DNA of 64,000 nucleotides. It comes from Lumbricus terrestris. Its lineage: Eukaryota > Annelida > Clitellata > Crassiclitellata > Lumbricidae. A model generated the notes under the pieces. That model was not told the DNA's origin, did no database searches, and worked only from the letters and a program-made list of their open reading frames with translations. Both the position numbers and the translations under genes were made by a program. Below, in pieces: positions 9,146 through 20,947 of the stretch (position 1 is its first letter; each line of letters starts with the position of its first letter). Where the stretch lies: positions 38,752,105-38,816,104 of the forward strand of contig OX457043.1 of assembly GCA_949752735.1 (NCBI GenBank). Reading direction: 5' to 3'.

Positions 9146-10669
9146 ACACCGTTTTGAATCTCTTTTTATCTGTTTTGGTTATAGTGGATAAAGCCATAGG
9201 CGTAACGTTCTATTGTGACGGTGGTGTCCAGTCACCGCCACTTTTAAAAGTGGTGCAGGGCTTTTTTTAGCGAGCAATTGTACACAAAACGTGCAGTTCT
9301 AAATGGATCTGTGCAGTTGTAGAAGCAATTCTGTGCAGTAAAAACTAGTGAAAAAGGTCATTATCCTGTGAGTGGAAGTTATTTACCATGGAGGATGGGA
9401 AGGCAAAGAAAAAGTTTGTGCAGTTCTAAAAATTCCTTAAAAACAGCCCTTAAGTGGTGGTGACAGTCACCACCACTTTTTAATTCGACAAGGAATTTTT
9501 TTAGAAACATGAAAGCATTTGGCTGTCGAACATAATAAAGGCTATTCATGATTAACACCACAATTGCACCAATGCTGATAGCCTAGAGGCCCCCACTGTC
9601 CACACTCCACAGTCATGGCTAAAAACATAAAGATGGAAGGGAAGGAATTCCTTACCACTTTAAATTTGGGGAGGAAACGTGAGGCAATTCTCACCCACAA
9701 ATCGTTATGGTCCGATGCAGTGCATGGCATGCCAACAGCCTCACAAAACCATCTGGAATCATTGTTATTATCAAAATAGCATTGAAGGGACCTCCGTACC
9801 TTTACCCCTCCCTTCCCCCCAAAATGTTGGCTTAGACTTTAAGGAAGTGTGAACAAGAATAGAATAGGAAGAATCTGGAAAAAATTTGTGAAAGAGCTCT
9901 TTTTAAAATTTGATTTAGTTATCCGTGAGTGGAAAGATCGTGGAGTTCACCAGTGAGAGAGACAAAATGGTAAAGAGTGAGAATGGAGAAGGAGTCACCA
10001 GAGTTCATACTAAATTTGTATCTTGGGAAGGAGTACAGCGCATTGGTTCTCAAACTGTGCACATGGGGTGGTTAGGGGTACGGTATAGGCGAAAAATTGC
10101 AGAAATATACATTTCTTTGTGTTTATGGACTTTGTGTCCATCTTCTTTGATCAGCAAAGATTTTTAACGATGCAACATAACAGCATCATCATTATTTTAT
10201 TTCTTTCACAACATATGATTAGACTCACAATGTCACCTACTATATAGGCCTATAGTGCATGCTCAGCATGCAACATATTTTTTTTAGGTATATTATTATA
10301 ATTTTTGAAACAAATGGTGTTTAAATGTGAGCCAGAAATTCTCAGCATAGGTCTATAGCCTAGAGCTCAAAATAGGGGAGAGCTGAAAAATTGGTCCTAC
10401 AAAATTCACATTAGTAAGAAACAAGGGAGGCCTCCCTTGATGCAATACCTGCAAAAACCAATGAACACGACATAAAGAACCAACAGAAGCAATATCAAAT
10501 TGTGCATTGAGAAATAATAGCATGTCACAATTGTTACAAATACATGCCGAGAACCAAGGTATGGTTAGGCATTCATAGGTCAATAGCATCTAGCAAAATA
10601 AAAATATCTAACTCATAGGTCAACAGTACCAAGAAATATTAATAGCTATTCATCGTGCCTAATGGATGG
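9146..10669. other. No gene seen; weak hairpin repeats
   Basis: The first 50 bp continue the homology to the cassette downstream region of units 2 and 3. Around 9215-9480, GTGGTG/CACCAC hairpins occur, including the 27-bp inverted repeat at 9452-9478 (13-bp arms). An 80-codon ORF at 9925-10167 has no recognisable feature. The rest is AT-rich unique-looking sequence with many TAGGCCTA-type palindromes. Confidence 0.4.
9452..9478. repeat. Perfect 13-bp-arm inverted repeat
   Basis: AAGTGGTGGTGAC, one base, GTCACCACCACTT. A related imperfect version lies near 9219-9262. Confidence 0.9.
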
Positions 10670-10675
10670 TCGGAG

Positions 10676-11033
10676 CTATTTACACACTTAAAATGCGGTT
10701 ATTCCACTCACAATATTGACCTCGGCATTGTCTACGGCCAGTTACAATCAGATCACGGAAGTCTCGTGGCCCTTCATGTGGCGAACAAGTCTGGAATCAT
10801 CTGAAGCAAGTAGTGTCACTCTTCGTGACTCACATATTAGGCCTACATGAAATAGTTTTTCCATTGTGCAGCTTCAACCGATTCAAGCCCACGACTCGAT
10901 CGACTGCGGGGTATACGCGGGGCCCCTGTTGCGCGGGGCCCTAGGCATGTGCCTCGTGTGCCTAGTCGTTAAAACGGCTCTGGGCATTCCCACAGAAGAG
11001 GAACTGGCAGATGGGGCTGATGCCCGACTATAG
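10676..11033 (+). pseudogene. Possible Ulp1/C48-type protease relic
   Basis: Two stretches in different frames resemble the C-terminal half of Ulp1-like (peptidase C48) domains as found in many animal transposon-related proteins. The first (about 10685-10804) reads KCGYSTHNIDLGIVYGQLQ then DHGSLVALHVANKSGII and a stop. The second (10866-11033) reads VQLQPIQAHDSIDCGVYAG and ends at TAG. In the family the active-site Cys follows Asp in DCG, with a Gln about six or seven residues upstream; both are visible. The His/Asp part upstream is not recognisable. The frame change and stop indicate decay, or the TGTGCAG before the second block could be a splice acceptor. Assignment is tentative. Confidence 0.35.
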
Positions 11034-11996
11034 CCTACTCGCCGCCATTAAGGCAAATCAGAATCGTGTTTTGCATTGACGCGCGCTGCCGTTTCCGCTA
11101 ATTTTTTGTGTTAGCAAAGACCGAGGCCACGCGTTTTCCTCCTCCCAACCAAGGAAGAGCGCAATTTTATGTCGAGCGTAGACCTATTAATTGAAAAATC
11201 TAGCTACAGGAATTTTTGAAACGCGTTGAAAGTATGCCCTATAGCCTACTAGCCTATATGGCATGTCGATCGTGGTAGGCCTAAAGACGAAAATCACGAC
11301 AAATAGCTAGGCCTACTGAAAATTAGGTATTCCAGATTTTTGTGAATGCGGAAATGCTGGAACAAGTAGGCCTAGGCCTAAATTCCGTTGTCTACTTAAT
11401 TAGGGAGTAGGGTCACTAAAGTAAAGTATAGGCTAAAGATGCGAACTGTGTGAGTGACGTGAAATCAAGGCTGACGGATCACGGTTAGGTCTAGGGCCTA
11501 TACTCAGTTTGACAAAGATAATTATGGAAGACGAACGGTACGATACCAGATTGCGATTGTTGAAGGCATAGCCTATTGGTGTGGCCTATAGGCTATATCC
11601 TACGGATGCAAGGCCTGAAAACGGAGGAAGAAAAGCGTAGGCCTATAATCCAAGCATTTTTTTTAGAATAAGCGCATCAGAAAATTGTAATATGAGAATG
11701 TCGTGAACAAAGCTCACACCAAAGCTCGAAAGTGAAATTTTTGGCTATAGCCGCTATATGTAACCGGCGTTACGGTAGACCTAAGCTTACATCATGAGAC
11801 AGCCGCACGATAACATCATAACCTTTCATAGGCTCATAGTATCGAAAGCAGTCTGGCCCTACACGAGTCTCAGAGGACGAAGGAGGCCGAAAATATCGTC
11901 GACACATCTTGAAATGGACATTAGGCCTACTCGTGGGCACTTAAAATTAGCTTATCATTTGAATGCGGCTCGCGGCAGGAGACATTGGACAGTGTT
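11034..11996. other. No gene seen
   Basis: Unique-looking sequence with a dense scatter of AGGCCTA palindromes. An 83-codon ORF at 11794-12045 runs into a MITE and has no recognisable motif. Confidence 0.4.
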
Positions 11997-12206
11997 CATG
12001 GGCGGAGACCTAGGGGTGACTAAAAAAGGTCATCAACTTCTTTGAGATTTCGCCGGATGACTAAAAAAGGGTCATCAACTTTTTGGCGGCGTAAATAGAA
12101 AATTTCGTCGAGATTTCGCCGGATGACTAAAAAAAAGTCGTCAGAAATTTTGGCCAATCTCGCGTCTTTCCGTCCCCCCAATTCTCCGCCCAGGTCTCCG
12201 CCCATG
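11997..12206. mobile_element. Short hAT-like MITE with CATGGGCGGAGACC ends
   Basis: The ends CATGGGCGGAGACCTAGG and CCAGGTCTCCGCCCATG are flanked by the exact 8-bp duplication ACAGTGTT (11989-11996, 12207-12214). The core repeats GGATGACTAAAAAA and GTCATCAACTT, the same core module as in the CAGTGGCGGCGCC family at 5013-5607 and 60166-60653, although the termini differ. Confidence 0.85.
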
Positions 12207-12238
12207 ACAGTGTTGGTCCATTCGTGTAGCCAACCGTG

Positions 12239-12272
12239 CAGTGTTTAATCTAGACACCTCTGGGGGAGGGTA
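12239..12272. mobile_element. Truncated end of the 1498-2419 family
   Basis: CAGTGTTTAATCTAGACACC followed by a G-rich tract, cut short by the LINE tail at 12273. Confidence 0.6.
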
Positions 12273-13130
12273 ATAATGTAATGTAATGTAATGTAAATCT
12301 TCGAGAATTTCTCAGCGCCCACAACAGCCACGTCAGGGAGACCAGCTTATTCACCGGCGCTATATCAAATCAAGTCCGCAATAGCCAGAGCTGCCGTTTT
12401 CGTTCCGGTGCCAGGTCAAAATCCGGGGAGGTCAAGCCGAGGAGACAGCGTGGTTCTACGGTGGTTGTCGGTGATGGTGGTGGTTGGGTGATGGAACTTG
12501 ATTGGAATCTGGATAGGATAGGTTGAAGAGTTCGGTTTTCAGTCGTGAATGGAATGCAGCAGAGGAGAGTGCAAGCGGAGGAGAGGTTGAATTTGGAGGT
12601 GAGACTGCAGGAGAGATAGGAGGGTGAGCGAACAGGCGGATGTATGTTGGGAGTCCGTTCCAAAGAGCTGGTGCAGCATAGACTATAAGGAGCGGTCGCA
12701 GAATTTCAGAGAGGATGATACTGGAGGCCGAGAGAGAGAAAGATATGATGATGAGCGCGTAGACCTGTGCGGTTGGATGGTGATTAGTTGACGAATGTAG
12801 GAGGGCTGAGAGGTTTGAAGAGCGTTGTAGGTTAGAGAAACAATTTTGTAATGGATGCGCTGAGAAACTTTTAGCCAATGAAGAGACTTGAGAACAGGGG
12901 TTATGTGGTGATGTTTGGGAGTCTTAGTGACTGCGCGGGCAAGAGCATTCTGGATAGTTTGCAGGCGTTTAATTTGAAGAGAATCTATTTCATGGAAGAG
13001 CAAATTGCAGTAGTCGAGTTTGGAATGAACTATTGAGGTGGCTATTGTGCAGGCGGTCTTGTAATTTAGAATTGGACGCAATCGACGGAGGTCGCGGATG
13101 TGCATACAGCAGGTGTGGGATAGCTGGGTG
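12273..13130 (-). mobile_element. 5'-truncated CR1/L2-type LINE
   Basis: The minus strand encodes the C-terminal part of a non-LTR retrotransposon reverse transcriptase. Seen in order are RRLRPILNYKTACTIATS, SKLDYCNLLFHEI (the LDYCN block of the thumb region), LQIKRLQTIQNALAR, LKSLHWLKVSQRIHYK, then after a frameshift near 12690 APALWNGLPTYIR and AFHSRLKTELF. A 3' untranslated end and a (TTACA)n tail reach 12273. This order (LDYCN / LQ.IQN.AAR / LHWLPV..RI.YK / LWN.LP / FK..LKT.LF) is typical of CR1/L2-like LINEs. The endonuclease and the catalytic YADD part are missing, so it is a dead-on-arrival copy. Confidence 0.85.
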
Positions 13131-13559
13131 ATAGCCTACACCCTCAAAAAATCGAAAAGTGTTGTAGGCCTGCACATATGTAGCCTACTAGGCAATTGCC
13201 CCAGAAAGAGTATAATGTTACATTCCTCCAGAAAAATTCGACAGGTTATACATGTGAACTTCAACTTGTGAAGAGAAACCTAAATTCTCGTCCCACAAAG
13301 CAGAGGGACTAGACTAAACATTGGCCAACCGTCGCGCCGCAACGATGGCAAGATGACACGATATGATATGCCAAGCAGAAATGAATCTTCTTGCTTACAT
13401 TACTTAGGCCTAATTGCCTAAATGTTACTTTGGCTAATTGCATATAGGCCTAATGATCAGCGCGCATTTCGTGCTGAGAACGCCTCTGAATATAGTCGTT
13501 CGTCGAGAGCGACGAGAGGCGCTATATAAATCGATGGATAGCCTACAATGAATGCTGTG
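13131..13559. other. No gene seen; LINE/SINE-tail-like GCGCTATATAAAT
   Basis: Mostly unique sequence. At about 13515-13535, GAGAGGCGCTATATAAATCG resembles the 3' ends of LINE/SINE copies in the window (56395, 58170). It precedes unit 2 as it also precedes unit 3. Confidence 0.4.
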
Positions 13560-13965
13560 AATGAACGAGCAGCAAATACACGGAATTTTCGAATTATTTG
13601 ATGATTGATGACGTCAACGTTTTAACAATTGAAACGGATGACGTAATAATCTGTCGCCATAGTAACGCTGAGCGCCATCAGAACTGTACGTAATGAAGAC
13701 CTGCACTGATCTGAAAGTTTCTGTTTAAATATTCGTTCGAAAACTTTAGTTTTAGATTTATTTTCTTCCAATTTCAGCAGAAATAACCAGCCTGAAAGTC
13801 ACAGGTAAGATGCTCGACGAGTTATCGATGTCACAATATGTTAAAATCTAATTTCTTTATCGAAATATTCGAAGGCAACGAACCTACAGGATGAGCGAGA
13901 AAACGGCATTTTGGACTCAAGAGCATATTGATTGCTGGTCAGTAGGCCTATAACTGATTATTTTG
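13560..13965 (+). other. Paralogous unit 2: promoter/first-exon-like segment
   Basis: Aligns end to end with 1-430 and 59162-59560. It shares the GAACGAGCAGCAAA lead, CRE and X-box sites, ATCGAAATATTCGAAGGCAACGA, a GAGAAA-CGGCATTTT block and the donor-like TTGCTG|GTCAGT with GT at 13938-13939. An alternative donor CACAG|GTAAGA lies near 13800. No ORF is conserved between copies. The match to unit 3 is closer than to unit 1. Confidence 0.55.
13609..13666 (+). promoter_or_regulatory. CRE / CRE-like / X-box module, unit 2
   Basis: TGACGTCA at 13609-13616, TGACGTAA at 13639-13646 and GTCGCCATAGTAAC at 13653-13666. The last fits the X-box pattern GTHNYYATRRNAAC at every position. Order and spacing match the other units. 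Confidence 0.55.
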
Positions 13966-14580
13966 ATTATGATAAGATAGTATAAACTAGGGCCTATGAG
14001 ATATAGCTATTGTTGACCTGTAGTTTGCGTCGCAACAAACAAATGTAGGCCTACAAAAAGAGAAACCGTCTGTAAAATGAACCGACGATTTGCAGTTGAA
14101 TTTCACTCTTGTTAAACAGTTAAAAATTGTCTTCGTCTGTTACTAGGTGATCATTGCACTCTTACGGTAGACATGCTTGCCAGTTTAAATTAATACAGAT
14201 TATTTTTATCGTTATAATTGTAGTTGTTACATGTATATCGTGTGTATATATTTATTATTATTATGCTTCTACTTTTTAACGCGACGTATGACTACAATCT
14301 CTCAGGTGACCTGTAAGAAACAGATTTTCTAACTCTGGGGTGGCCGTCCATGTCAAGATCTAGAAGAACGAATTCAGTGCTGTGGAAGGCAAGAGAATTG
14401 AAAGGATGAATTGGGACTGACAGGCGCTGAAATGAGACACAGACTGCATGGTTTCTCTTGGTTCGCCTGAAATTTGACCCAAAGAGACGACCCACATCGG
14501 CGAGAAATGTCTGCTCTTGGGACTTATTGGTTCCATTGTTTCAAAAGCAAATTATGTATAATTATTATAAACATTATTAT
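13966..14580. other. No gene seen
   Basis: AT-rich intron-like sequence. A minus-strand ORF at 14292-14495 ends in a basic VRKSVSYRSPE stretch faintly like LINE endonuclease C-termini, too weak to call. Confidence 0.35.
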
Positions 14581-14690
14581 TATTATTATTTATTGTAATT
14601 GTAATTGAACACTTGTATAGCGCCGCTCACAGATTCAGTAGCGCTCCTATTTATATTATTATTATTATTATCCTTATTACTATTATTTTT
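14581..14690. repeat. ATT repeats around a LINE/SINE-tail fragment
   Basis: ATT-rich runs flank TTGTATAGCGCCGCTCACAG, a common kind of retroposon 3' end. Confidence 0.5.
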
Positions 14691-14920
14691 TTTGCCAGAG
14701 GTATCATTGATCCCTCAGGATTTATAAAAATTAGGGTCAATGTTCTAGCATGGCTAGTGTTCGCAGATGCGAAAAGTGCTGCAGAAAGCGATTGCGTTGA
14801 ATATTCATGGTTAAGCTTTGAAACAGAAAATTTCTTTCTCTGTTGTCTCCCAACATTTGTGAAAGCCAGTAGCCGAGGAGATTGATCAGTGTGAGGCCAG
14901 ATTGATTTATTGGACCGATG

Positions 14921-14993
<73 letters not shown>
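14921..14993. repeat. (ATT)n microsatellite
   Basis: About 24 uninterrupted ATT/TTA triplets. Confidence 0.95.
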
Positions 14994-14997
<4 letters not shown>

Positions 14998-15195
14998 TGT
15001 TATTGCTGTATGCATGCAGTGTCAACTCGGCAGATCTCACAAGCGGTGGCAATGTTTCGGAGAGGCAGATGGCATTCCCCATTGAAAAACTACCGAGATC
15101 TGCTAAAGCAGGTTTGTTATTATTAGACCTCTCATCATGCTCATCATAATCATCATGCTCATCGACATCATCTTCATCGTCGTCGCCGCCGTTGT

Positions 15196-15266
<71 letters not shown>

Positions 15267-15346
15267 CCACCACCACCACCACCACCACCACCACCACCAC
15301 CACCACCACCACCACCACCACCACCACCACCACCACCACCACCACC

Positions 15347-15380
<34 letters not shown>

Positions 15381-15540
15381 TCATCATCATAGTTGAACAT
15401 ATAGTTGTTTCAGACAATACAGAGCGTGGTAATTCAATATAGGTACTGTTACAGTAGTTAGAGTGACATCCAAGACATCAGTGAAAGAAACCGTAATTAA
15501 AATTCATTATCCATTAAAGAGACCAATACGATAGGTCTAC
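14994..15540. repeat. Dispersed repeat R1 with expanded (ATC)(ACC)(ATC) core
   Basis: The flanks match 20043-20460. Left: GTTATTGCTGTATG, GTCAACTC, CAGATC, GCGGTGGCAAT. Right: AGTTGTTTCAGACAAT, CAGAGC, GTGACA..AAG.CA.CAGTGAA. Between them this copy carries (ATC)~22 at 15200-15264, (ACC)~32 at 15265-15362 and (ATC)~10 at 15361-15390, whereas the 20 kb copy has only a short imperfect ATC tract. Long Asp/Gly, Val/Met, Ile/Thr and Ser/Pro ORFs over this tract are microsatellite translations, not genes. Confidence 0.8.
15200..15390. repeat. Compound (ATC)n(ACC)n(ATC)n microsatellite
   Basis: Three pure triplet blocks with no interruption by eye. The ACC block is flanked by ATC blocks on both sides, which fits an internal T-to-C change followed by expansion. 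Confidence 0.95.
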
Positions 15541-15937
15541 CTGACCTAGTGTCAGAAATTAAACGTGGATGAGAGCGCAGTGAACGACGAGCGAGCGACT
15601 TCAAGCCTCACATAATATGCAATGGTTTCTGTTGGTCCTTCAACAAGTCCATTAATAATGGCCGCTCAGATTTAGATTCACCGACTGCTTGTCGACCCTA
15701 ATAAATGCAATGATAATAATAACGATAATAATAATAGCAATAATAATAATACTAATAATTAACCCCACAAGACCATGCACCTTTTCCAGAGTTTGTCAGT
15801 TTGTGCACAACGGTTTAACGCAGCAGCATTTAGAGATGCCTTCAAGCTCTTGCCTACGTTGGAGACGAGAACCTATAATCTAGTTTTAATCTCTTATAGT
15901 CTGAAGGATTTTTCTACCTGTGATGAAAAACTACTAT

Positions 15938-16203
<266 letters not shown>

Positions 16204-16219
16204 ATAATAATAATAATAG

Positions 16220-17865
16220 ATTAATAATAAGAAGAAGAAACACTAGCTGCTGTTCCATATGCTTTTATTCTGTTCTTAATAATTAAGAACAGAATTAATT
16301 ATTAATATTTAAATCTATTAGGGATCATAATTATGTACCTCAGGCAAACATTTTTAATAATAACAATAATAATTTCTTCCTGAGGGATTAGAACTACTTC
16401 GGGTAAAAAAAATAGTAATAATAGTAATAATAAATAAAGCTGTTACCTCGAGTAAAAAAGGTTAAAATGAATAATTATTACAACAATAAATACAAAAATT
16501 ATAATAATTATCATAATTATAATAATAGTAATAATTGTTAAAAGAACATTATGTTCACATTTTTTGTGTTTGAAAGTGTTATTTGAGTTAACTAAAACTG
16601 AAATTGAAGTTGAGTTAACTGAAAGGTTCCACTTGAGTCAATTGAGACTAAGACTAAAACTGAAAAATTCTGAAACTAAAACTAAACTGAACAGTTTAAA
16701 ACTGAAACTGAAATTAAATTTGAAAGTTAAAACTGAATTAATTTTTCTGTGTAGCGCACAAACCGATTGGCGACATGTCTGCAAGGGTTAGCAGCGCACA
16801 AACTGAAAGGTGGCGCATGTCTGAAAGAAATATTGGTCAAGCAAACATCTGGTCTAATCCATTCTCTATCAGCTTTCTCTTTAGCGGTAAATTGTAATCA
16901 GCCATAAAGATCGATTATGGCTGGCATAGAATTCTTTCGATGACAATATCGATCAGAACAAAAGTTGCTGTGTTTGCAAGAATGATGTCGGCGAGTTTTG
17001 TAGAAGCAATTGTCAGATAACTGACACAATCTGAAAGTCCATTATGTGAGCGAATCACGTAACTGAGTTTTACTCGTGCACACAGCGAGTCAAGGAATCG
17101 GTAAGCCCTACAGATTCTTGGAATCAAAGAATCATTAAAGTGAGCTTGGTCCACTTGGACAACTTAGCTGAAAGGGCTACCCACCCAGTACCGGTACCCA
17201 GTCTGTCATCTCTATGATGAAACGTTCAGTTTGGTGGGCTATTAATTCTTATGAAAACGAAATGGCTGCGGTTGAATCCTTTCTAGTTAAAATGATAACC
17301 ATAATATTAATTTAATACTTTTTTTTATTAGGGCTGGTCTTGATTGAAATTATTCAGGAATTGAAATTAAGGTAATACTCAATCTTGAATAAATGTCTTC
17401 CCCAAAAGGTAATGCAGAATAAGTTATTCGATGCTTATTTTCTAGTTATATTGTGTACATGTATGTACCTAGTTATGAGTTACCTATTAGGTATGCGTTC
17501 ATGTAATAGTCGTGTTTATGCCTTCCTTCAATCAACTGTGCAGACAAACTTGCATGCAAACACTGCTAAGTTCTAGTGAGTGACATAATTTCTTGACTGA
17601 GCTAAAAAAAAGAACTGAAGTGACAAGTAGGCTTATACACAATTCACAAGCATGAACAAAATTAGTATGCTTGCTCGTTATTTAGCTTCTGTGCTAGTAT
17701 ATGCTCAGCATCGCAGGTAAACATGGAAAATGATTTTCAGTTTGTGGAGATTTTAGTGCTCGGAAAAGAAATAAGGCTGGCGTAAATTTAGAGCAACAAG
17801 TTCTTTTTAAACTAAACAGTCAAGTACTTCATACTGCAGCTCAGTTGCATGTGAGCAGTAATTAT
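16220..17865. other. No gene seen
   Basis: Contains a 29-bp perfect inverted repeat at 16267-16295 (14-bp arms ATTCTGTTCTTAAT), AAT-rich patches to 16530, and an ACTGAAA/ACTAAAA hexamer-like tract at 16580-16740. A short GCGCACAAAC..GGCG.CATGTCTG direct repeat lies near 16756-16825. A 79-codon minus-strand ORF (16915-17154) has no recognisable motif. Confidence 0.4.
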
Positions 17866-18394
17866 GGGCAAATAGAAAATATAAAAATTGGTTATGTTGG
17901 GTTTCAGATGCTATAGCCTAGTTGCCATAAGCGATATTGATATACTTAGGACAGTAGGCCTACTGCAGGACAACATTCTACTATAAAAACTGTCTTTAAT
18001 GAACTCTCGGAGAAGTAGACTAAGCTACAATAATATAAGGCCACTTTACTTAAGTTAATTTCATATTTAGACTTCAGATAGCCTAATGATCTTGCAAACA
18101 AAATTTATCCATATAAAAACTGGCTCTTGTTATGCAACACAACCAACTGATCAGCTGTTTATCTGTATGAAAAATCTGAATAATTAATCAAATTACAATA
18201 TTCCAGATAAATGGCTCTTGAACCACCATTGATAAGTATAATGCGATGGAGATACTATAGTCTCATTATTATGCTGAACAAGCTGATTGTTAACTTCAAA
18301 CATTCTTTTTCTCGTGGTTGATAACCAAGTTTATAAATTTATGTAAGCTAACAATGCACAGGCCTATTTGATTATGTTTGAAAGGAGCCCTAAC

Positions 18395-18946
18395 AACTTT
18401 AAGCCCTATAAGGGCTTAAAGTTGGTGGGAACGCGTGGGAACGGCGTTCCCACTGCTCACGAATTTCTTGGCTTGCGTTCCCACTGCTCACCATGCATGG
18501 AACCCTGGAAACATGGGCGTTCCCAATAAAACTTCATCAGCGTTCCCACTGCTTATAGTTAGCATTCCCACTGCTCACCCAAACCACTTTAACCTACTGT
18601 CTTTAAGCGAAGATTGTAACGTTGCGGTGCTACGTGTTTGCGATAGTTCTGCTCGTTGCTGTTCTTTGCTTCGACCACCAAGCAGAGACTCAAATATTCC
18701 GATCCTAAACTCAACTTAACATCGTACGAGAAACTTTCCGGCTGGACTCTTATGTCTTCATCGAAGTTCATTCGATTGTGACTCGTGTTGTTGTTTTTTG
18801 GCTGCGTTATTACTCTCAGATGACTTTGTTTGCTGTAGCGACTGTTAACATCATAGTCCGTGCGCTTTTGTGCAAGACGTGTCTTGTTAAAGCGCGTTAG
18901 AAATAATAAATTGTATTGTATAATAAATTGTATTGTAACCACTGAT
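18395..18946. other. Insertion starting with a 13-bp-arm hairpin
   Basis: Present here but absent from the matching place near 62730 and 63210. It begins with AACTTTAAGCCCT, ATA, AGGGCTTAAAGTT (18395-18423). It contains a degenerate GCGTTCCCACTGCTCAC repeat (18453-18585) and, on the minus strand, an open frame 18589-18942 rich in Asn/Ser/Lys with no recognised similarity. Ends are not clean enough to name an element. Confidence 0.45.
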
Positions 18947-19492
18947 GAATAGTTCTTTCTAATTAATAACCTAAGTAAACTAAATTTTTTATTGTTTTAG
19001 CATCGATGACAAATATGTGATTCCATCATTTTTGTGTGTTTATCTTCACTCTGTGTGTTGTTTGGATTTGAACCAATAAAAAAGCTTAATCTTATCTAAG
19101 CCTATCAAACATGTTGAACTCTTACCTTTTCTTCTACCATTGACTGTATTAGCTGGCGTAAGTTAATAAGATGTGTTTCCTTCTATCTGCTCACGCTGTT
19201 TCAGTCACCATTAATGGGCTTTCTGCCGTGCAGGGAGAGCGAAGCGCGTTTTGGTCTGTATTCACTGGTGTTTCACTCAACCTACATTTATGCAAATTAG
19301 GTTTTATAGTGTTTTTCAAAGATTTCTGTCTATATACATCTGTTTCTACTAGAATTACGTGTATTATAGTTATACACAGAAATAATCCGCATCGAATGGT
19401 ATACAAGCTATGCTACACTCACTAGAAAAAGACGAGAAATATCGAAATAAGCTAAAGTGTTTCGGTTTGTATGCACTCACCCTATAGGCCTA

Positions 19493-20010
19493 CTTGCCAT
19501 CATCAATATCCCTAGGCACAGTGCCCGTAGGAGTCCGACGCCACTCTCTGTCTGAGTCTGTCTCGCGTCATGCTGCCCAGCTTCAACAGGTCCGGTCAGC
19601 AGGTCTGATCCATACCATCAACATCTTGGAGCAGCTAGACCACCTTGTCTAAATGAAGAGAATATTGGGAGAGAGGCATGAAGGACAGCTTGGGTCAATG
19701 CCCGTATGTGTCCCACGCTCTCCCCCGACTCTCTCCACCGGTCTGTCCTGACCGGCCTGTGCATGTCAGCTCCACATAATGACACCTTGAAGCATCTGGG
19801 TCGCTATGTCACTTGTGCCGTGGTTTTTGCGAATTTCAATCGTCTTGGTCTTTTACTGCCAGCGTATCGCCACCCATCTGGCAAACCTTCCTCACTTTGT
19901 CCGGGCTTAGGACCGGCACAGGGAAGCTGTTCATTCCCTGTGGCGGAGGATGGATGCAGTTTAACGTCGTGCCCAGGACCACTACTTGCCAGTTTGGATT
20001 AAATTATTAT
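19493..20010 (+). repeat. Dispersed repeat R2 (forward copy)
   Basis: The reverse complement of this segment lies at 55973-56640. Shared blocks include GTCAATGCCCGTAT, CTCCACCGGTCTGTCCTGACC, TGGGTCGCTATGTCACTTGTG and TCTGAGTCTGTCTCGCGTCATG. ORFs at 19706-20112 were not recognised. It is probably part of an old transposable element. Confidence 0.7.
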
Positions 20011-20042
20011 TATGATTATTATTACTTATTAACTAATTTGGT

Positions 20043-20460
20043 TAGTGTTGTAATTGCTGTATGTATTGTCAACTCTTCAGATCACAGAGAGCGGTGGCAA
20101 TTTTCACGTTAGGCAGAATGATGGCGTTCCCCCGTTGAAGAACTACAGTAACTGAGATATGCTGGAACCGGTTAGTATTACATTTAGGCCCATCATCATC
20201 ATAATCATTATCATCATCATGGTAATTGTCATCCTGATCCTCCTGCTCCTTCTCATCATCATTAATAATTATGATAATAATAATAGTTATTAAACATAGA
20301 GTTGTTTCAGACAATTCAGAGCACGGTAGGCTAATTCGATATATTATATATAGTACTGCTAGTACAGATAGTACAGTACTTACAGTGACACCCAAGGCAG
20401 CAGTGAATGATCGCTTGGACTGAAACTGTATTTAAAATTCACAATCCTTTAAGGAGACTA
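20043..20460 (+). repeat. Dispersed repeat R1, unexpanded copy
   Basis: Homologue of 14994-15540 in the same orientation, with an imperfect ATC-rich core (20190-20285) instead of the long compound microsatellite. Confidence 0.75.
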
Positions 20461-20637
20461 ATGAGGAATTCCATTTATCTCTTGATACATTACATAGGCC
20501 TAATAGCCTACTGCAAACGATAACTTCCATTAGTCTATAAATGATTTTGTCAGTCTCATGAAGAAATAGATGTGTTCATAAAAAGAATAATATCATTAAA
20601 ATAATTATTAATTAATAATTATAATAAATAACAACTG

Positions 20638-20935
20638 GCCTTGTTAGCTACACTGGTAAGCGAGAGCGGCATTCGTCTGTTGGTTGCAACGGACTGCGGT
20701 TCAAGCCCCGGTTTGGGAGTTGACATTCTGAGATTTAGGTATCTCGGGCTAGCACGTGTGGGACGCAGGGGCGCAAACTGCTGCGGAGCGGCCTTGGGCA
20801 AGTTGCTTACCCACCATTGTCTGTGGGGAAGGCAACGGGAAACCACCTCACTCATCTCATCCCCATGGGCGTAAAGCCAATGAACCTGCCTTTGGGCAGA
20901 GAACCATCATCATCATCAATTGTAACAATAATAAT
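20638..20935 (+). mobile_element. tRNA-derived SINE
   Basis: An A-box-like TAGCTACACTGG at 20645-20656 and a B box GGTTCAAGCCC at 20698-20708 are about 50 bp apart. A non-tRNA body follows (GGCAACGGGAAACCACCTCA near 20832) and an ATC/AAT-rich tail. The tRNA-like head has weak folding potential by eye, so it is unlikely to be a functional tRNA gene. Confidence 0.65.
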
Positions 20936-20947
20936 TGGTAATTTAAG

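Noticed and set aside
14651..15417. 249-codon Asp/Gly/Asn-rich ORF and overlapping Val/Met or Ser/Pro ORFs
   Set aside because: Translations of ATC, ACC and ATT microsatellites in different frames.
16915..17154. 79-codon minus-strand ORF
   Set aside because: No ATG start near its beginning, no recognisable motif and no conserved copy in the window.
18589..18942. 117-codon minus-strand ORF
   Set aside because: Starts at a GTG without supporting signals and lies in an insertion of unknown nature; no similarity recognised.
20638..20715. Functional tRNA gene
   Set aside because: A and B boxes exist, but no convincing cloverleaf; continues into a SINE body.
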